A stretch of 64,000 nucleotides of DNA from assembly GCF_001045465.1 (NCBI RefSeq), contig NZ_LFND01000001.1, forward strand, positions 868,001 through 932,000, in the 5' to 3' direction. The position numbers were made by a program, and so were the translations under genes. This document shows positions 24,808 through 32,522 of this stretch, in pieces. How positions within the stretch are numbered: the first letter of the stretch is position 1; every line of letters starts with the position of its first letter. Under the pieces are notes generated by a model. The model had not been told where the DNA came from, ran no database searches, and worked only from the letters and a program-made list of their open reading frames with translations. The DNA is from Chryseobacterium angstadtii. GTDB lineage: Bacteria > Bacteroidota > Bacteroidia > Flavobacteriales > Weeksellaceae.

Positions 24808-25560
24808 ATGATGAGCTTAACTAAAACAGCTTTTAGTGTCATTGAAACGGAACTGGAGCAAATTAAAGGAAAAAACCAATCAATTATTGCAGGCCATTAT
24901 TGTATTGCAGATGGATTGGAAGATCTTTCTAACGAGGGAGAATCTGAGATTCATTCTTTCGAATTAGGTCTTGAATCATATAAATATCTGAGAAATAAAG
25001 GAAATAAAGTTTCTTTTAATTTATGGATCAATGATATAGGTATTGATATCTCTTTTAGAAAAGAATTCAAGGAAAATTATCAAATTCCGGAGAATTATCT
25101 GATGATTTTGGATAAATATGAAATAAAAACTTCAGAGATAGAGATTTTCTTTGAAAGCTCGGTCAGAAACAGAGCAATGCTGGAATTTAGGAAAAGATAT
25201 AAAGTTTCACCGGAAAAATATACTCTGTTTAACAGCAATGATCAATCATTGGTGAGATGTATTAATAATGATCAGTGTGAAATAAGTGAAGCCAAAACAG
25301 CTTATACGATTGTAGGCCCGGATGGTAATCCAATAGTAATGAGAGAAGGAGCCAGCGTAAAATGTAATTTAATTTTAGCTACTCTGCTGCATTTGATTTA
25401 TAATAAATATCAATCAGATGATATTATCCATATATCGAATGACATCTATGTAGATCGTGTCAGACTAGGAGAATTTGTAGCAACAGAGGTTTATCATTTA
25501 AAAAGCAACTGTCATAGTTTCTTTTGTGATGAGGATAGCATTTACAAAAAAGACTGGTAG
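24808..25560 (+). CDS. Unrecognised 250-aa protein with conserved-looking cysteines
   Basis: I do not recognise this protein. It is soluble, acidic, about 250 aa, without a signal peptide or membrane segment. Cysteines are at 32 (AGHYC), 151 and 157 (RCINNDQC), 186 (VKCN), 235 and 240 (NCHSFFC). The last pair with H236 could bind metal or accept persulfide. A central segment, YTIVGPDGNPIVMREGASVKC, looks like a beta hairpin. It lies between the TusA-like and desulfurase-like genes, 4 bp behind the former, and so probably takes part in the same chemistry. It could also be an amidotransferase-like or synthase-like enzyme; the sequence does not decide. Confidence 0.8.
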   Translation: MMSLTKTAFSVIETELEQIKGKNQSIIAGHYCIADGLEDLSNEGESEIHSFELGLESYKYLRNKGNKVSFNLWINDIGIDISFRKEFKENYQIPENYLMILDKYEIKTSEIEIFFESSVRNRAMLEFRKRYKVSPEKYTLFNSNDQSLVRCINNDQCEISEAKTAYTIVGPDGNPIVMREGASVKCNLILATLLHLIYNKYQSDDIIHISNDIYVDRVRLGEFVATEVYHLKSNCHSFFCDEDSIYKKDW

Positions 25561-25652
25561 CCGCCAGAGAAAGGAACTGAAACATTACTAAAAGTGTAAC
25601 AATAGATAAATCTAAAAAATACATTCTTAAATTCTTTACAAAAACTTCTGTC

Positions 25653-27077
25653 ATGAATTACAAAAAATTATTTATCGGAACGGGGTTTTCCATTAAATCA
25701 GCAGATCAAAAAGAAACTGAGCGAATTTATTTGGATTCTGCAGCCAGTAATCTGGCTTTAAGATCGTCACAAGAAATCACTCAGGAATATTTGAATTATT
25801 ATGCCAATGCCCATACGAAAGTACATATGGCCGGCAAGTTTAGCACAGAACTCATTACATGGACAGAAAATACAATTAAAGATTTTTTAGGGGTAGATCA
25901 TACCTATAGTGTGCTGTTTCTCGGAAATGGAGTAACCTCTCCATTGAACAGGTTGGCTCAGGGACTAAGCGCATTAAGACCGGATAAAGATACTGTTCTG
26001 ATATCTTCCATGGAGCATCATTCCAACGATCTTCCCCATCGTGTTAACCATAAAAACGTAATGTATATTTCAGGCTTTAATGAGAAAGGGGATTACATAG
26101 GTTTTGATTTGGTTAAAATAAAAGAACAGCTGGAAAACTCATCCGGGAAAGTAGATTATATTGCTGTAACGGGAGCAAGTAATGTTTCCGGTGAGATATC
26201 TCCCTATCATGAAATTGCTAAACTTGCTCATCAATATGATGCTTATATCATCGTTGATGGAGCGCAATTGGTGGCACACGCACCTGTTTCATTAATGAGA
26301 GAGGAGGATCCTTTATCCAATATAGATTTTTTTGTTTTTTCGGGACATAAAATTTATACACCGGGATCACCGGGCGTGTTAGTTGGAAAGAAGGAAATCC
26401 TAGCCAGAATGGAGCCTGTATTGTATGGAGGAGGAATGGTAAGTTCTGTTACATTAAGCGATTTCACGGTTGCGGATCATCTCTTTGACAAAGAACATGC
26501 CGGGACCTTAAACATTCCCGGAATAATATCTCTAGGCTGTACGATCATGTTTATGCAACATTTAGGAATGGAGAATATTTATAATAAGGAACGAAATCTG
26601 ACTAATTATTTATATTCGGAACTGAGCCGCATTCCGGAAGTAATCCTTTACCCGAAAGGAGATATAACAAATAAAATAGGAGTTGTGTGCTTTAATCTGC
26701 AATCTATACCTCATGAGCTGACCTCTTTAATTTTGAACGATTATTTTGGAATTGCAGTCAGGAATGAATGTTTCTGTTCTCATCCTTTTGTAAAAGATTG
26801 TTTAGTAGAGGAACTATGGGATATTGATGATGAATCCGACGTTAATCTTTACAGAGGTATGGTTAGAGCTAGTTTAGGTCTTTATACTACAGAAGAGGAC
26901 TTAAATTTCTTTTTACAATCCATAAAAAGCATCATAGAAAATATAGATTTTTACAGGATGCAGTATGAGATCATCAATAAGACCCATTACAAGCATAAAA
27001 CTTTCGATAACAATATCAAGGACTACTTCGATGTTGAAAAGAAAATAAAAAAATATTATGAAAAATCATACTCCTGA
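25653..27077 (+). CDS. Class V aminotransferase/cysteine desulfurase-like PLP enzyme
   Basis: The 474-aa protein has the class V aminotransferase fold. EHHSNDLP (121-128) is the SufS-type PLP contact, D202-GAQ binds the pyridine nitrogen, and K233 in FSGHKIYTPGSPG is the PLP lysine. C375 in RNECFCSHPF aligns with the catalytic cysteine of SufS-type desulfurases (HCAQP position); C373 is a further cysteine. About 40 extra C-terminal residues are basic (KHKTF to EKSYS). It should mobilise sulfur (or selenium) from cysteine to the TusA-like partner. Its stop lies 26 bp before the first of three unusual tRNA genes. Confidence 0.9.
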   Translation: MNYKKLFIGTGFSIKSADQKETERIYLDSAASNLALRSSQEITQEYLNYYANAHTKVHMAGKFSTELITWTENTIKDFLGVDHTYSVLFLGNGVTSPLNRLAQGLSALRPDKDTVLISSMEHHSNDLPHRVNHKNVMYISGFNEKGDYIGFDLVKIKEQLENSSGKVDYIAVTGASNVSGEISPYHEIAKLAHQYDAYIIVDGAQLVAHAPVSLMREEDPLSNIDFFVFSGHKIYTPGSPGVLVGKKEILARMEPVLYGGGMVSSVTLSDFTVADHLFDKEHAGTLNIPGIISLGCTIMFMQHLGMENIYNKERNLTNYLYSELSRIPEVILYPKGDITNKIGVVCFNLQSIPHELTSLILNDYFGIAVRNECFCSHPFVKDCLVEELWDIDDESDVNLYRGMVRASLGLYTTEEDLNFFLQSIKSIIENIDFYRMQYEIINKTHYKHKTFDNNIKDYFDVEKKIKKYYEKSYS

Positions 27078-27103
27078 TCAATAGGTCTGCTGTTTATACA
27101 TAA

Positions 27104-27191
27104 AGAGAGATGGCTGAGTGGCTTAAAGCGTATTGTTCGTGTAACAATATATGCGTTCTTCGCATCAAAGGTTCGAATCCTTTTCTCTCTT
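27104..27191 (+). tRNA. Non-canonical class II tRNA, copy 1
   Basis: An 88-nt cloverleaf. The acceptor is AGAGAGA/TCTCTCT (7 bp), then TG, and a D arm GCT/AGC with A14 and G18-G19. The variable arm is ATGCG-TTCTT-CGCAT, and the T arm AAAGG-TTCGAAT-CCTTT. U is the discriminator and CCA is not encoded. The long variable arm and D arm are serine-tRNA-like. The anticodon arm is abnormal: TATTG/CAATA leaves a 9-nt loop TTCGTGTAA, or six pairs leave TCGTGTA with C33 and T37. Anticodon CGT or GTG depends on the reading, so decoding is not assignable. Confidence 0.75.
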
Positions 27192-27252
27192 CATTAATTG
27201 GCTTTCGCAGTTGACTATTACTGTTTAAGGTCTATAATTTTTTGATATACCC

Positions 27253-27340
27253 AGAGAGATGGCTGAGTGGCTTAAAGCGTATTGTTCGTGTAACAATATA
27301 TGCGTTCTTCGCATCAAAGGTTCGAATCCTTTTCTCTCTT
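27253..27340 (+). tRNA. Non-canonical class II tRNA, copy 2
   Basis: The gene is identical over 88 nt to copy 1, including the 9-nt loop TTCGTGTAA. The base before the acceptor is C instead of A, so an eighth acceptor pair seen in copy 1 (A with T) is not conserved. This supports a 7-bp acceptor with U at the discriminator position. Confidence 0.75.
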
Positions 27341-27400
27341 CATTAATTGGCTTTCGCAGTTGACTATTACTGTTTAAGGTCAATTATTTTTGATACATCC

Positions 27401-27488
27401 AGAGAGATGGCTGAGTGGCTTAAAGCGTATTGTTCATGTAGCAATATATGCGTTCTTCGCATCAAAGGTTCGAATCCTTTTCTCTCTT
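27401..27488 (+). tRNA. Non-canonical class II tRNA, copy 3, anticodon variant
   Basis: It differs from copies 1 and 2 at two places: the loop reads TTCATGTAG instead of TTCGTGTAA. The change in the middle alters the anticodon in either reading (CGT to CAT, or GTG to ATG). The second change turns the loop-closing T-A into T-G, favouring the 9-nt-loop form. All acceptor, D, variable and T-arm bases are unchanged. Confidence 0.72.
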
Positions 27489-27601
27489 CATTTTATTGGA
27501 TTTTTGCCGTTGTATTTTACCGGTAAAATCTGAATCTAAATTATAAATATCAGGATGATGAATCTTTGATTTGAACTATCCAAATTCGGGGGACCATAAA
27601 A

Positions 27602-27628
27602 AAACCGCTACAAATGCTGTAGCGGTTT
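27602..27628. terminator. Bidirectional terminator between tRNA array and bacilliredoxin
   Basis: AAACCGCTACA (27602-27612) and TGTAGCGGTTT (27618-27628) form a perfect 11-bp stem with a 5-nt loop, with A and T runs on the outer sides. It can end both the plus-strand tRNA transcript and the minus-strand bacilliredoxin gene. Confidence 0.85.
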
Positions 27629-27649
27629 ATTCTTTAGATGTATTGTTTC

Positions 27650-28060
27650 TTAGCAGTACTCATCAAAAGCTGCCTGAAGATTAGCTGCAATAGCTCCTGC
27701 AGGGTTTCCTTCGATGTGATGTCTTTCCAGCATGTGCACAAGCTCACCGTCTTTGAAAAGAGCTACACAAGGAGAACTTGGAGGGAAAGGAGCAAGGTGT
27801 TTTCTTGCTTCCGCCACAGCTTCCGTATCAAATCCTGCGAAAACGGTTGTTAAATGATCAGGTTTTTTTTCTCCTGTCAAAGAATATACAACGCCCGGTC
27901 TTGCCGCTCCTGCTGCACATCCGCAAACGGAATTAATCACTAATAGGGTAGTTCCCGGCTGCTTTAAAGCCTCTTCTACCTGTGCTGGAGATGTTAAATC
28001 TTCGAAACCTTTATCTGTAAGTTCTGCCTTCATAGGCATTACTAAATCTGTTGGATACAT
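27650..28060 (-). CDS. BrxA/BrxB-family bacilliredoxin
   Basis: The 136-aa protein is a thioredoxin-fold bacilliredoxin of the YphP/YqiW family. The CGC active site is C46-G47-C48 in NSVCGCAAG, followed by ARPG. The N-terminal MYPTDLVMPM and the C-terminal EYC are typical. In Bacillus these proteins remove bacillithiol from proteins; flavobacteria commonly carry homologues. A single-gene transcript is likely: promoter TTG-N20-TAACTTTG upstream and terminator directly downstream. Confidence 0.94.
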   Translation of the reverse strand: MYPTDLVMPMKAELTDKGFEDLTSPAQVEEALKQPGTTLLVINSVCGCAAGAARPGVVYSLTGEKKPDHLTTVFAGFDTEAVAEARKHLAPFPPSSPCVALFKDGELVHMLERHHIEGNPAGAIAANLQAAFDEYC

Positions 28061-28081
28061 ATATTTTGTTTTTTATCGATA

Positions 28082-28112
28082 CAAAGTTAATCATTTCTTA
28101 GCTTTTCTTCAA
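28082..28112 (-). promoter_or_regulatory. Bacilliredoxin promoter
   Basis: On the minus strand, TTG (28112-28110), 20 bp, and TAACTTTG (28089-28082) match the Bacteroidota promoter. Transcription should start near 28075, about 15 nt before the ATG at 28060. Confidence 0.65.
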
Positions 28113-28219
28113 TATATAAAAACTATCAATGGTTTAGTCAGATAAAATTAATGCAGTGTTAATATTTCAATGATATTGAAAAAAATATATAATAAACCTA
28201 TTTATAATGAAAAATATTT

Positions 28220-28311
28220 GTTAAATTTGAAATGATTCTAAAAAACAAACGACCATGAAAAAAACACTAACCGCTTTCCCTCGAGCAATCAAATTGTTTA
28301 ATACAACGTGA
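28220..28311 (+). other. Promoter-like site with 18-codon open frame
   Basis: In the 28061-28515 spacer, TAAATTTG (about 28223-28230) matches the -7 consensus. An ATG at 28255 opens an 18-residue frame (MKKTLTAFPRAIKLFNTT) ending TGA at 28311. It could be a small peptide, a truncated secreted-peptide gene or a leader. I cannot show that it is translated. Confidence 0.3.
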
Positions 28312-28386
28312 TTACTACAGACCACAAACCTTTTTCAGTTTTTAAATTACAAAGAACTGATTTAATAATTATGAATATCCAAAAAT

Positions 28387-28420
28387 GAATCCCGAAACGC
28401 TAGCGCTCCGGGATTCTTTA
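28387..28420 (+). terminator. Hairpin in the bacilliredoxin-yqeY spacer
   Basis: GAATCCCG (28387-28394) and CGGGATTC (28409-28416) pair, with the palindrome CGCTAGCG inside, followed by TTTA. It would end a short plus-strand transcript from about 28235 and also close the minus-strand yqeY transcript. Confidence 0.6.
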
Positions 28421-28515
28421 ATCAAATCGATATGCAAAGGTTGGATATCCTGTTTTTGGGGTTCGTGTTTCGTGTTCCGGGGTTAGATCCCGGATCTCGC
28501 ATCACGTATCCCGTT

Positions 28516-28962
28516 CTACGAAAGAAGCTTCTTCGCCATTTCGGAAATACTTTTTCCGTCTGACTTTCCTGCTAATGCTTTGGAAGCTGCTCCCATTACC
28601 TTTCCTAAGTCTTTGGCAGACTCGGCTCCGGTTTGTGCTATAATATTCTTAATTTCAGCTTCCAGTTCTTCCGGACTAAGCTGTTTAGGAAGGAATTGCT
28701 CAATCACTTTCATCTGGGCTTCTTCCACTTCCGCAAGGTCATTTCTTCCCTGTGCTGTAAACTGTTCGAAAGAATCTTTACGCTGTTTGATCATTCTCTG
28801 CAGAATAGCAATTTCCTGCTCCGGAGAAACTTCAACGCCTCTCGCTTCAGTGTGTAGATTTAAAATTTGAGCTTTTACAGCTCTCAGAGAGTCCAGAGCA
28901 ACTCTGTCTTTTGCTCTCATGGCTGTTTTAATAGCTTCGCTTATGATATTTTCTAAACTCAT
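28516..28962 (-). CDS. GatB/YqeY domain-containing protein
   Basis: The 148-aa protein is the stand-alone YqeY (tail domain of GatB) family: SLENIISEAIKTAMRAKDRVALDSLRAVKAQ at the start and ESAKDLGKVMGAASKALAGKSDGKSISEMAKKLL at the end. It may act with aminoacyl-tRNA or amidotransferase functions, but its role is not known. The longer frame from 29016 runs through repeat-like spacer, so ATG 28962 is used. It is the last gene of the dcw-associated minus-strand run, 90 bp after ftsZ. Confidence 0.93.
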   Translation of the reverse strand: MSLENIISEAIKTAMRAKDRVALDSLRAVKAQILNLHTEARGVEVSPEQEIAILQRMIKQRKDSFEQFTAQGRNDLAEVEEAQMKVIEQFLPKQLSPEELEAEIKNIIAQTGAESAKDLGKVMGAASKALAGKSDGKSISEMAKKLLS

Positions 28963-29052
28963 GGTATTTAATTTATCAATGTAAAAGTGTATCAATGTAC
29001 CAATTTGAACAAGCAATTGTTACACTGTTAAATTGATACATTGTTACACTAT

Positions 29053-30972
29053 TTAGTCGACGTCTTTATTCAAAAATCTGTTTTCTCTCACCTGAACAGA
29101 TCCGTTGTTGTCAGACAGATACGTATTGATATTCTGGTCTGATGCATTGGTTCCGTCAATAGAAATATTCTTTCTTTTGAAAGCCGGTACAGATTCGAAT
29201 TCACTGGTGCTGTCAAAACTCTGATAGCGTGAATTGAATTCTTTTAATTTATTTCTTCTCTCTACGATTCTCTCCTGATCCACCGCTTTGTTCACAAACG
29301 TGAATTCGGATTCTGATGTTTTTGGAGTTTCAATTTCTATTTTTTCTTCAACAGGCTTTACTTCTGCCTTTGGCTCTTCCTGTCTTGTCTGGAAGAACGT
29401 TTCAGGAGTCTGAACCGGAATTTCAGTTACCGCACTCACAGGAGTGGTGAACTCAGCTTTCGGCTGCCCAAAATCTGTTTTAGGCTCACCTGAAGAAGGC
29501 TGATTGTTTACAAAGAAACTGAACTCCACCGGTTTTTCTTCTGAGAAAGCACTGTTTGTAGGAGAAGACGGAGTTTCCTCTTTTCTGGAATCAAAATCGA
29601 ATTTAAAAGATTCTATTTCCAGATCATTAGGATCTTCTCCTTCTTCATCATAGGAGAATAAACTGTAAGACTCTTCCTGCGGTTCTTCCTCATTTCTCCA
29701 GTCGCGGGAAGCGTTATTTGGGGTATCTTCCTCTTTATCAAAGAATTTTATTTCTGTTTTAATCTCTTCTTCCTCAATAATCATTTTTTTTTCAGAGGAA
29801 GTCATGCCAAATTGTGGAGCATCACTGTCTTCATCATCGAGTCTGAAAGTATGCTTACCTCCGAAATCATGCGTTGTTTCAGAAGGTGTTTCTCTTTCTT
29901 CTCTTGTTTTAAAAGGAGAGGCTTTTGGAGTCTCAAGACTGTCATTAAGACTGATTCTGATCTTTTCTGTAGGACCTGCGAATTTTTTACTGTCATTAGA
30001 AAAACCTGTAGCAATAACAAGAACGCTTACAGAATCTCCTAATTCTTCATCAGCACCTACCCCGAAAATAATATCAGCCGTATTTCCTGCTTCTTTCTGG
30101 ATATGATCCATAATTACCCCGATTTCATCCATGGTCACTTCTTCCGCGCCACTTCTGATCAATAGAAGAACGTTTTTAGCGCCTGTGATCTTGTTGTCAT
30201 TCAACAACGGAGAATCCAATGCTTTTTTAACAGCTTCTTCGGCCTTGTTTTCTCCTGAAGCAATACCTGTAGACATCAAGGCGGTACCGGAGTTCTGAAG
30301 TACAGATTTGGCATCTCTAAAGTCAATGTTTACATCAAAATAACCGGTAATCACTTCTGCCATTCCTTTAGCGGCATTGGTTAAAACTTCATCGGCTTTT
30401 GAGAATCCCTGTTTGAATCCGAGGTTTCCGAACTGCTGTCTCAGTTTATCATTATTGATTACAATAAGTGAATCAACATTATTTCTTAATTTTTCAAGAC
30501 CTATTTCGGCCTGTTCAAGTCTTCTTTTCCCTTCAAAACTGAAAGGAACGGTAACGATACCCACGGTAAGAATTCCCATGTCTTTGGCTACCTTAGCAAT
30601 TACAGGGGCTGCTCCGGTACCTGTACCACCACCCATTCCGGCAGTGATGAACACCATTTTGGTATTCTGGCCCATAGAAGCTTTGATCTCTTCGATACTC
30701 TCAATAGCAGATTTTTCTCCTACTTCAGGATCTGCACCGGCACCAAGACCTTCTGTGATGGTAGTTCCCAACTGTACTTTGTTGGCAACGGGATTATTGT
30801 CTAATGTTTGGGCATCTGTATTGCAGACTACGAAATCTACCCCGTAGATTCCTTTCTCGTACATGTGTTTCAGAGCATTGTTTCCGCCGCCGCCTACACC
30901 GATTACTTTTATGATGGATGAATTTCCTTTTGGCAAATCAAATGAAAATCCTTGTGTACCTATATTTTCCAT
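29053..30972 (-). CDS. ftsZ: Cell division GTPase FtsZ
   Basis: The 639-aa tubulin homologue has the GTPase domain (about 15-325), with GVGGGGNNAL, tubulin signature GGGTGTGAAP and NNDKLRQQFG. A very long acidic linker follows (about 330-590). The C-terminal peptide region ESVPAFKRKNI is followed by about 38 more residues, as in flavobacterial FtsZ. It builds the division ring with FtsA, encoded 84 bp upstream. The spacer in front consists of ATTGATAAT-type repeats. Confidence 0.98.
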   Translation of the reverse strand: MENIGTQGFSFDLPKGNSSIIKVIGVGGGGNNALKHMYEKGIYGVDFVVCNTDAQTLDNNPVANKVQLGTTITEGLGAGADPEVGEKSAIESIEEIKASMGQNTKMVFITAGMGGGTGTGAAPVIAKVAKDMGILTVGIVTVPFSFEGKRRLEQAEIGLEKLRNNVDSLIVINNDKLRQQFGNLGFKQGFSKADEVLTNAAKGMAEVITGYFDVNIDFRDAKSVLQNSGTALMSTGIASGENKAEEAVKKALDSPLLNDNKITGAKNVLLLIRSGAEEVTMDEIGVIMDHIQKEAGNTADIIFGVGADEELGDSVSVLVIATGFSNDSKKFAGPTEKIRISLNDSLETPKASPFKTREERETPSETTHDFGGKHTFRLDDEDSDAPQFGMTSSEKKMIIEEEEIKTEIKFFDKEEDTPNNASRDWRNEEEPQEESYSLFSYDEEGEDPNDLEIESFKFDFDSRKEETPSSPTNSAFSEEKPVEFSFFVNNQPSSGEPKTDFGQPKAEFTTPVSAVTEIPVQTPETFFQTRQEEPKAEVKPVEEKIEIETPKTSESEFTFVNKAVDQERIVERRNKLKEFNSRYQSFDSTSEFESVPAFKRKNISIDGTNASDQNINTYLSDNNGSVQVRENRFLNKDVD

Positions 30973-31056
30973 AACTATGCTTTTTATAATTGATAATTGA
31001 TAAATAATAATTGATAAGGAAAAATCATTTATCGCTTATCATTCATCATTTATGCT

Positions 31057-32439
31057 TTATTCTACTTCTTCAAAGAATTTTTTTACTTTTTCCATAAGCG
31101 ACTGCCCGAAAGTCAGTTTCGCTCTTCTGTTTTCCTGCTGCTCACTGACCGCGGACTGCTCCTGAACAACGGCTGCCGGCTGAACGGGCTGAACTGTTTC
31201 TGCCTGTGTTACAATAGCTTCTGTTTTTACAGGCTCTTCTTTCACAGGTTCTTCGGTTTCAATGATCTGTTTTTTGTCCCGAATCTTCAAACTCTCCATC
31301 AGTAAACCGATTGAGGTAGCAAATTCCGGGCCTTTCAGATACTGATTTTTATCGTTGGCAATGTACTCGTTCGCAAAACCGATTCTGCTGTCGAAACCTG
31401 TTGTATAATTAGCCAGCTGTCGAAGATGTTTTAAGTTGGATCCACCACCTGTAAGGACAATTCCGGCAATCAGCTTTTTCTTTTGTTCAAATGCTCCGTA
31501 AGCTTTTAGTTCTGTATTCACCATTTCCAGGATTTCTTCTACTCTGGCATTGATAATCTGTGCTAAAGTTTTAAGTGAAATCTCCTTATCCGGTCTTCCA
31601 TGAAGTCCGGGAATGGTTACAAATGTGCTGTCTTTTTCCAGTTCCGGAACTGCAGATCCGAATTTTACTTTCAGCTGTTCTGCATGTTTCTCGATAATGG
31701 AGCAGCCTTCTTTGATGTCTTCCGTAATGATACCACCTCCGTAAGGGATTACGCAGGTATGACGGATGATATTATCTTTGAAGATAGCAATATCTGTAGT
31801 ACCGCCGCCTATATCTACAATAGCAACGCCGGCTTCTTTTTCTTCTTTGGTTAATACAGCTTCTGAAGACGCTAAAGGTTCCAGGGTAAGGGCTTCCATT
31901 TCAAGGCCTGCCTCTCTTACACATCTTGCAATGTTTCTGATGCTTCCCATTTGCCCTACCACCACGTGAAAGTTGGCTTCCAAGCGTTTTCCGTGCATTC
32001 CCACAGGCTCCTGAATTTCGCCTTCGGAATCCACTTTATACTCCTGAGGAAGAACATGGATGATTTCTTCTCCGGGAAGCATAACCAGCTTTTTTACCTG
32101 ATCTTTCAGTGCTTCGATGTCGTCGTCTGTAATAAATTTATCCGGATGCTCACGCATAATATAGTCGGAATGCTGCAGAGAACGGATGTGTTTTCCTGCA
32201 ATACCTACTGTTACTTTACGGATAGGAACTCCTGCGCTGGACTGTGCTTCAGAAACGGCTGCCTTGATTGAATTAATGGTTTGTGAAATATTATTCACAA
32301 TACCTTTATGAACTCCAAGACTTTTGGCCTTCCCAACGCCGAGAACTTCTATCTTCCCGTGTGCATTCCTCCTTCCGACTATCGCGACAATCTTCGTTGT
32401 CCCGATGTCCAGACCTACTGAATACTCTTGATTTTCCAT
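31057..32439 (-). CDS. ftsA: Cell division actin homologue FtsA
   Basis: The protein is 460 aa from MENQEYSVGLDIGTTKI; an ATG at 32472 would add 11 basic residues right at the end of a spacer hairpin, so I prefer 32439. Actin-like ATPase motifs are DIGTTKIVAIVG and DIGGGTTDIAIF, and the 1C (SHS2) domain is present. It ends with a Pro/Gln/Val/Glu linker and the membrane amphipathic helix QSLMEKVKKFFEEVE. It tethers FtsZ to the membrane. Confidence 0.96.
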   Translation of the reverse strand: MENQEYSVGLDIGTTKIVAIVGRRNAHGKIEVLGVGKAKSLGVHKGIVNNISQTINSIKAAVSEAQSSAGVPIRKVTVGIAGKHIRSLQHSDYIMREHPDKFITDDDIEALKDQVKKLVMLPGEEIIHVLPQEYKVDSEGEIQEPVGMHGKRLEANFHVVVGQMGSIRNIARCVREAGLEMEALTLEPLASSEAVLTKEEKEAGVAIVDIGGGTTDIAIFKDNIIRHTCVIPYGGGIITEDIKEGCSIIEKHAEQLKVKFGSAVPELEKDSTFVTIPGLHGRPDKEISLKTLAQIINARVEEILEMVNTELKAYGAFEQKKKLIAGIVLTGGGSNLKHLRQLANYTTGFDSRIGFANEYIANDKNQYLKGPEFATSIGLLMESLKIRDKKQIIETEEPVKEEPVKTEAIVTQAETVQPVQPAAVVQEQSAVSEQQENRRAKLTFGQSLMEKVKKFFEEVE

Positions 32440-32473
32440 TTTATGTCGATTTGATTTTTTTTCTTTATTCATT

Positions 32474-32519
32474 AATAAGACTGTGTCCTATCTTTTGTTA
32501 AATCATCCCTTTGGGACTC
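32474..32519 (-). repeat. dcw spacer two-hairpin element, copy A (ftsQ-ftsA)
   Basis: Read on the minus strand: hairpin 1 is GTCC-CAAAG-GGAT (32517-32505), then GATTTAACAAAA, then hairpin 2, GATAGGAC-ACA-GTCTTATT (32492-32474). Related copies lie at 36117-36161 and 42059-42105. Base changes between copies keep both stems. Confidence 0.7.
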
Positions 32520-32522
32520 TTT

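Larger units (their letters stand above)
27104..27488 (+). repeat. Tandem array of three about 149-bp units (tRNA plus spacer)
   Basis: Starts are spaced 149 and 148 bp apart. Copies 1 and 2 are identical through the tRNA and about 40 bp of spacer (CATTAATTGGCTTTCGCAGT and on). Copy 3 differs only in the anticodon loop and stem, and its downstream spacer diverges. The array points to recent duplication and selection for dosage. Confidence 0.85.

Noticed and set aside
27104..27488. CRISPR-like direct repeat array
   Set aside because: The repeated unit is an 88-nt tRNA fold with only two near-identical spacers, and no cas genes are present.
27078..27650. Integration site of a prophage or island at the tRNA genes
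   Set aside because: No integrase, no attachment-site duplication of a tRNA 3' end apart from the tandem units, and no phage genes are seen.
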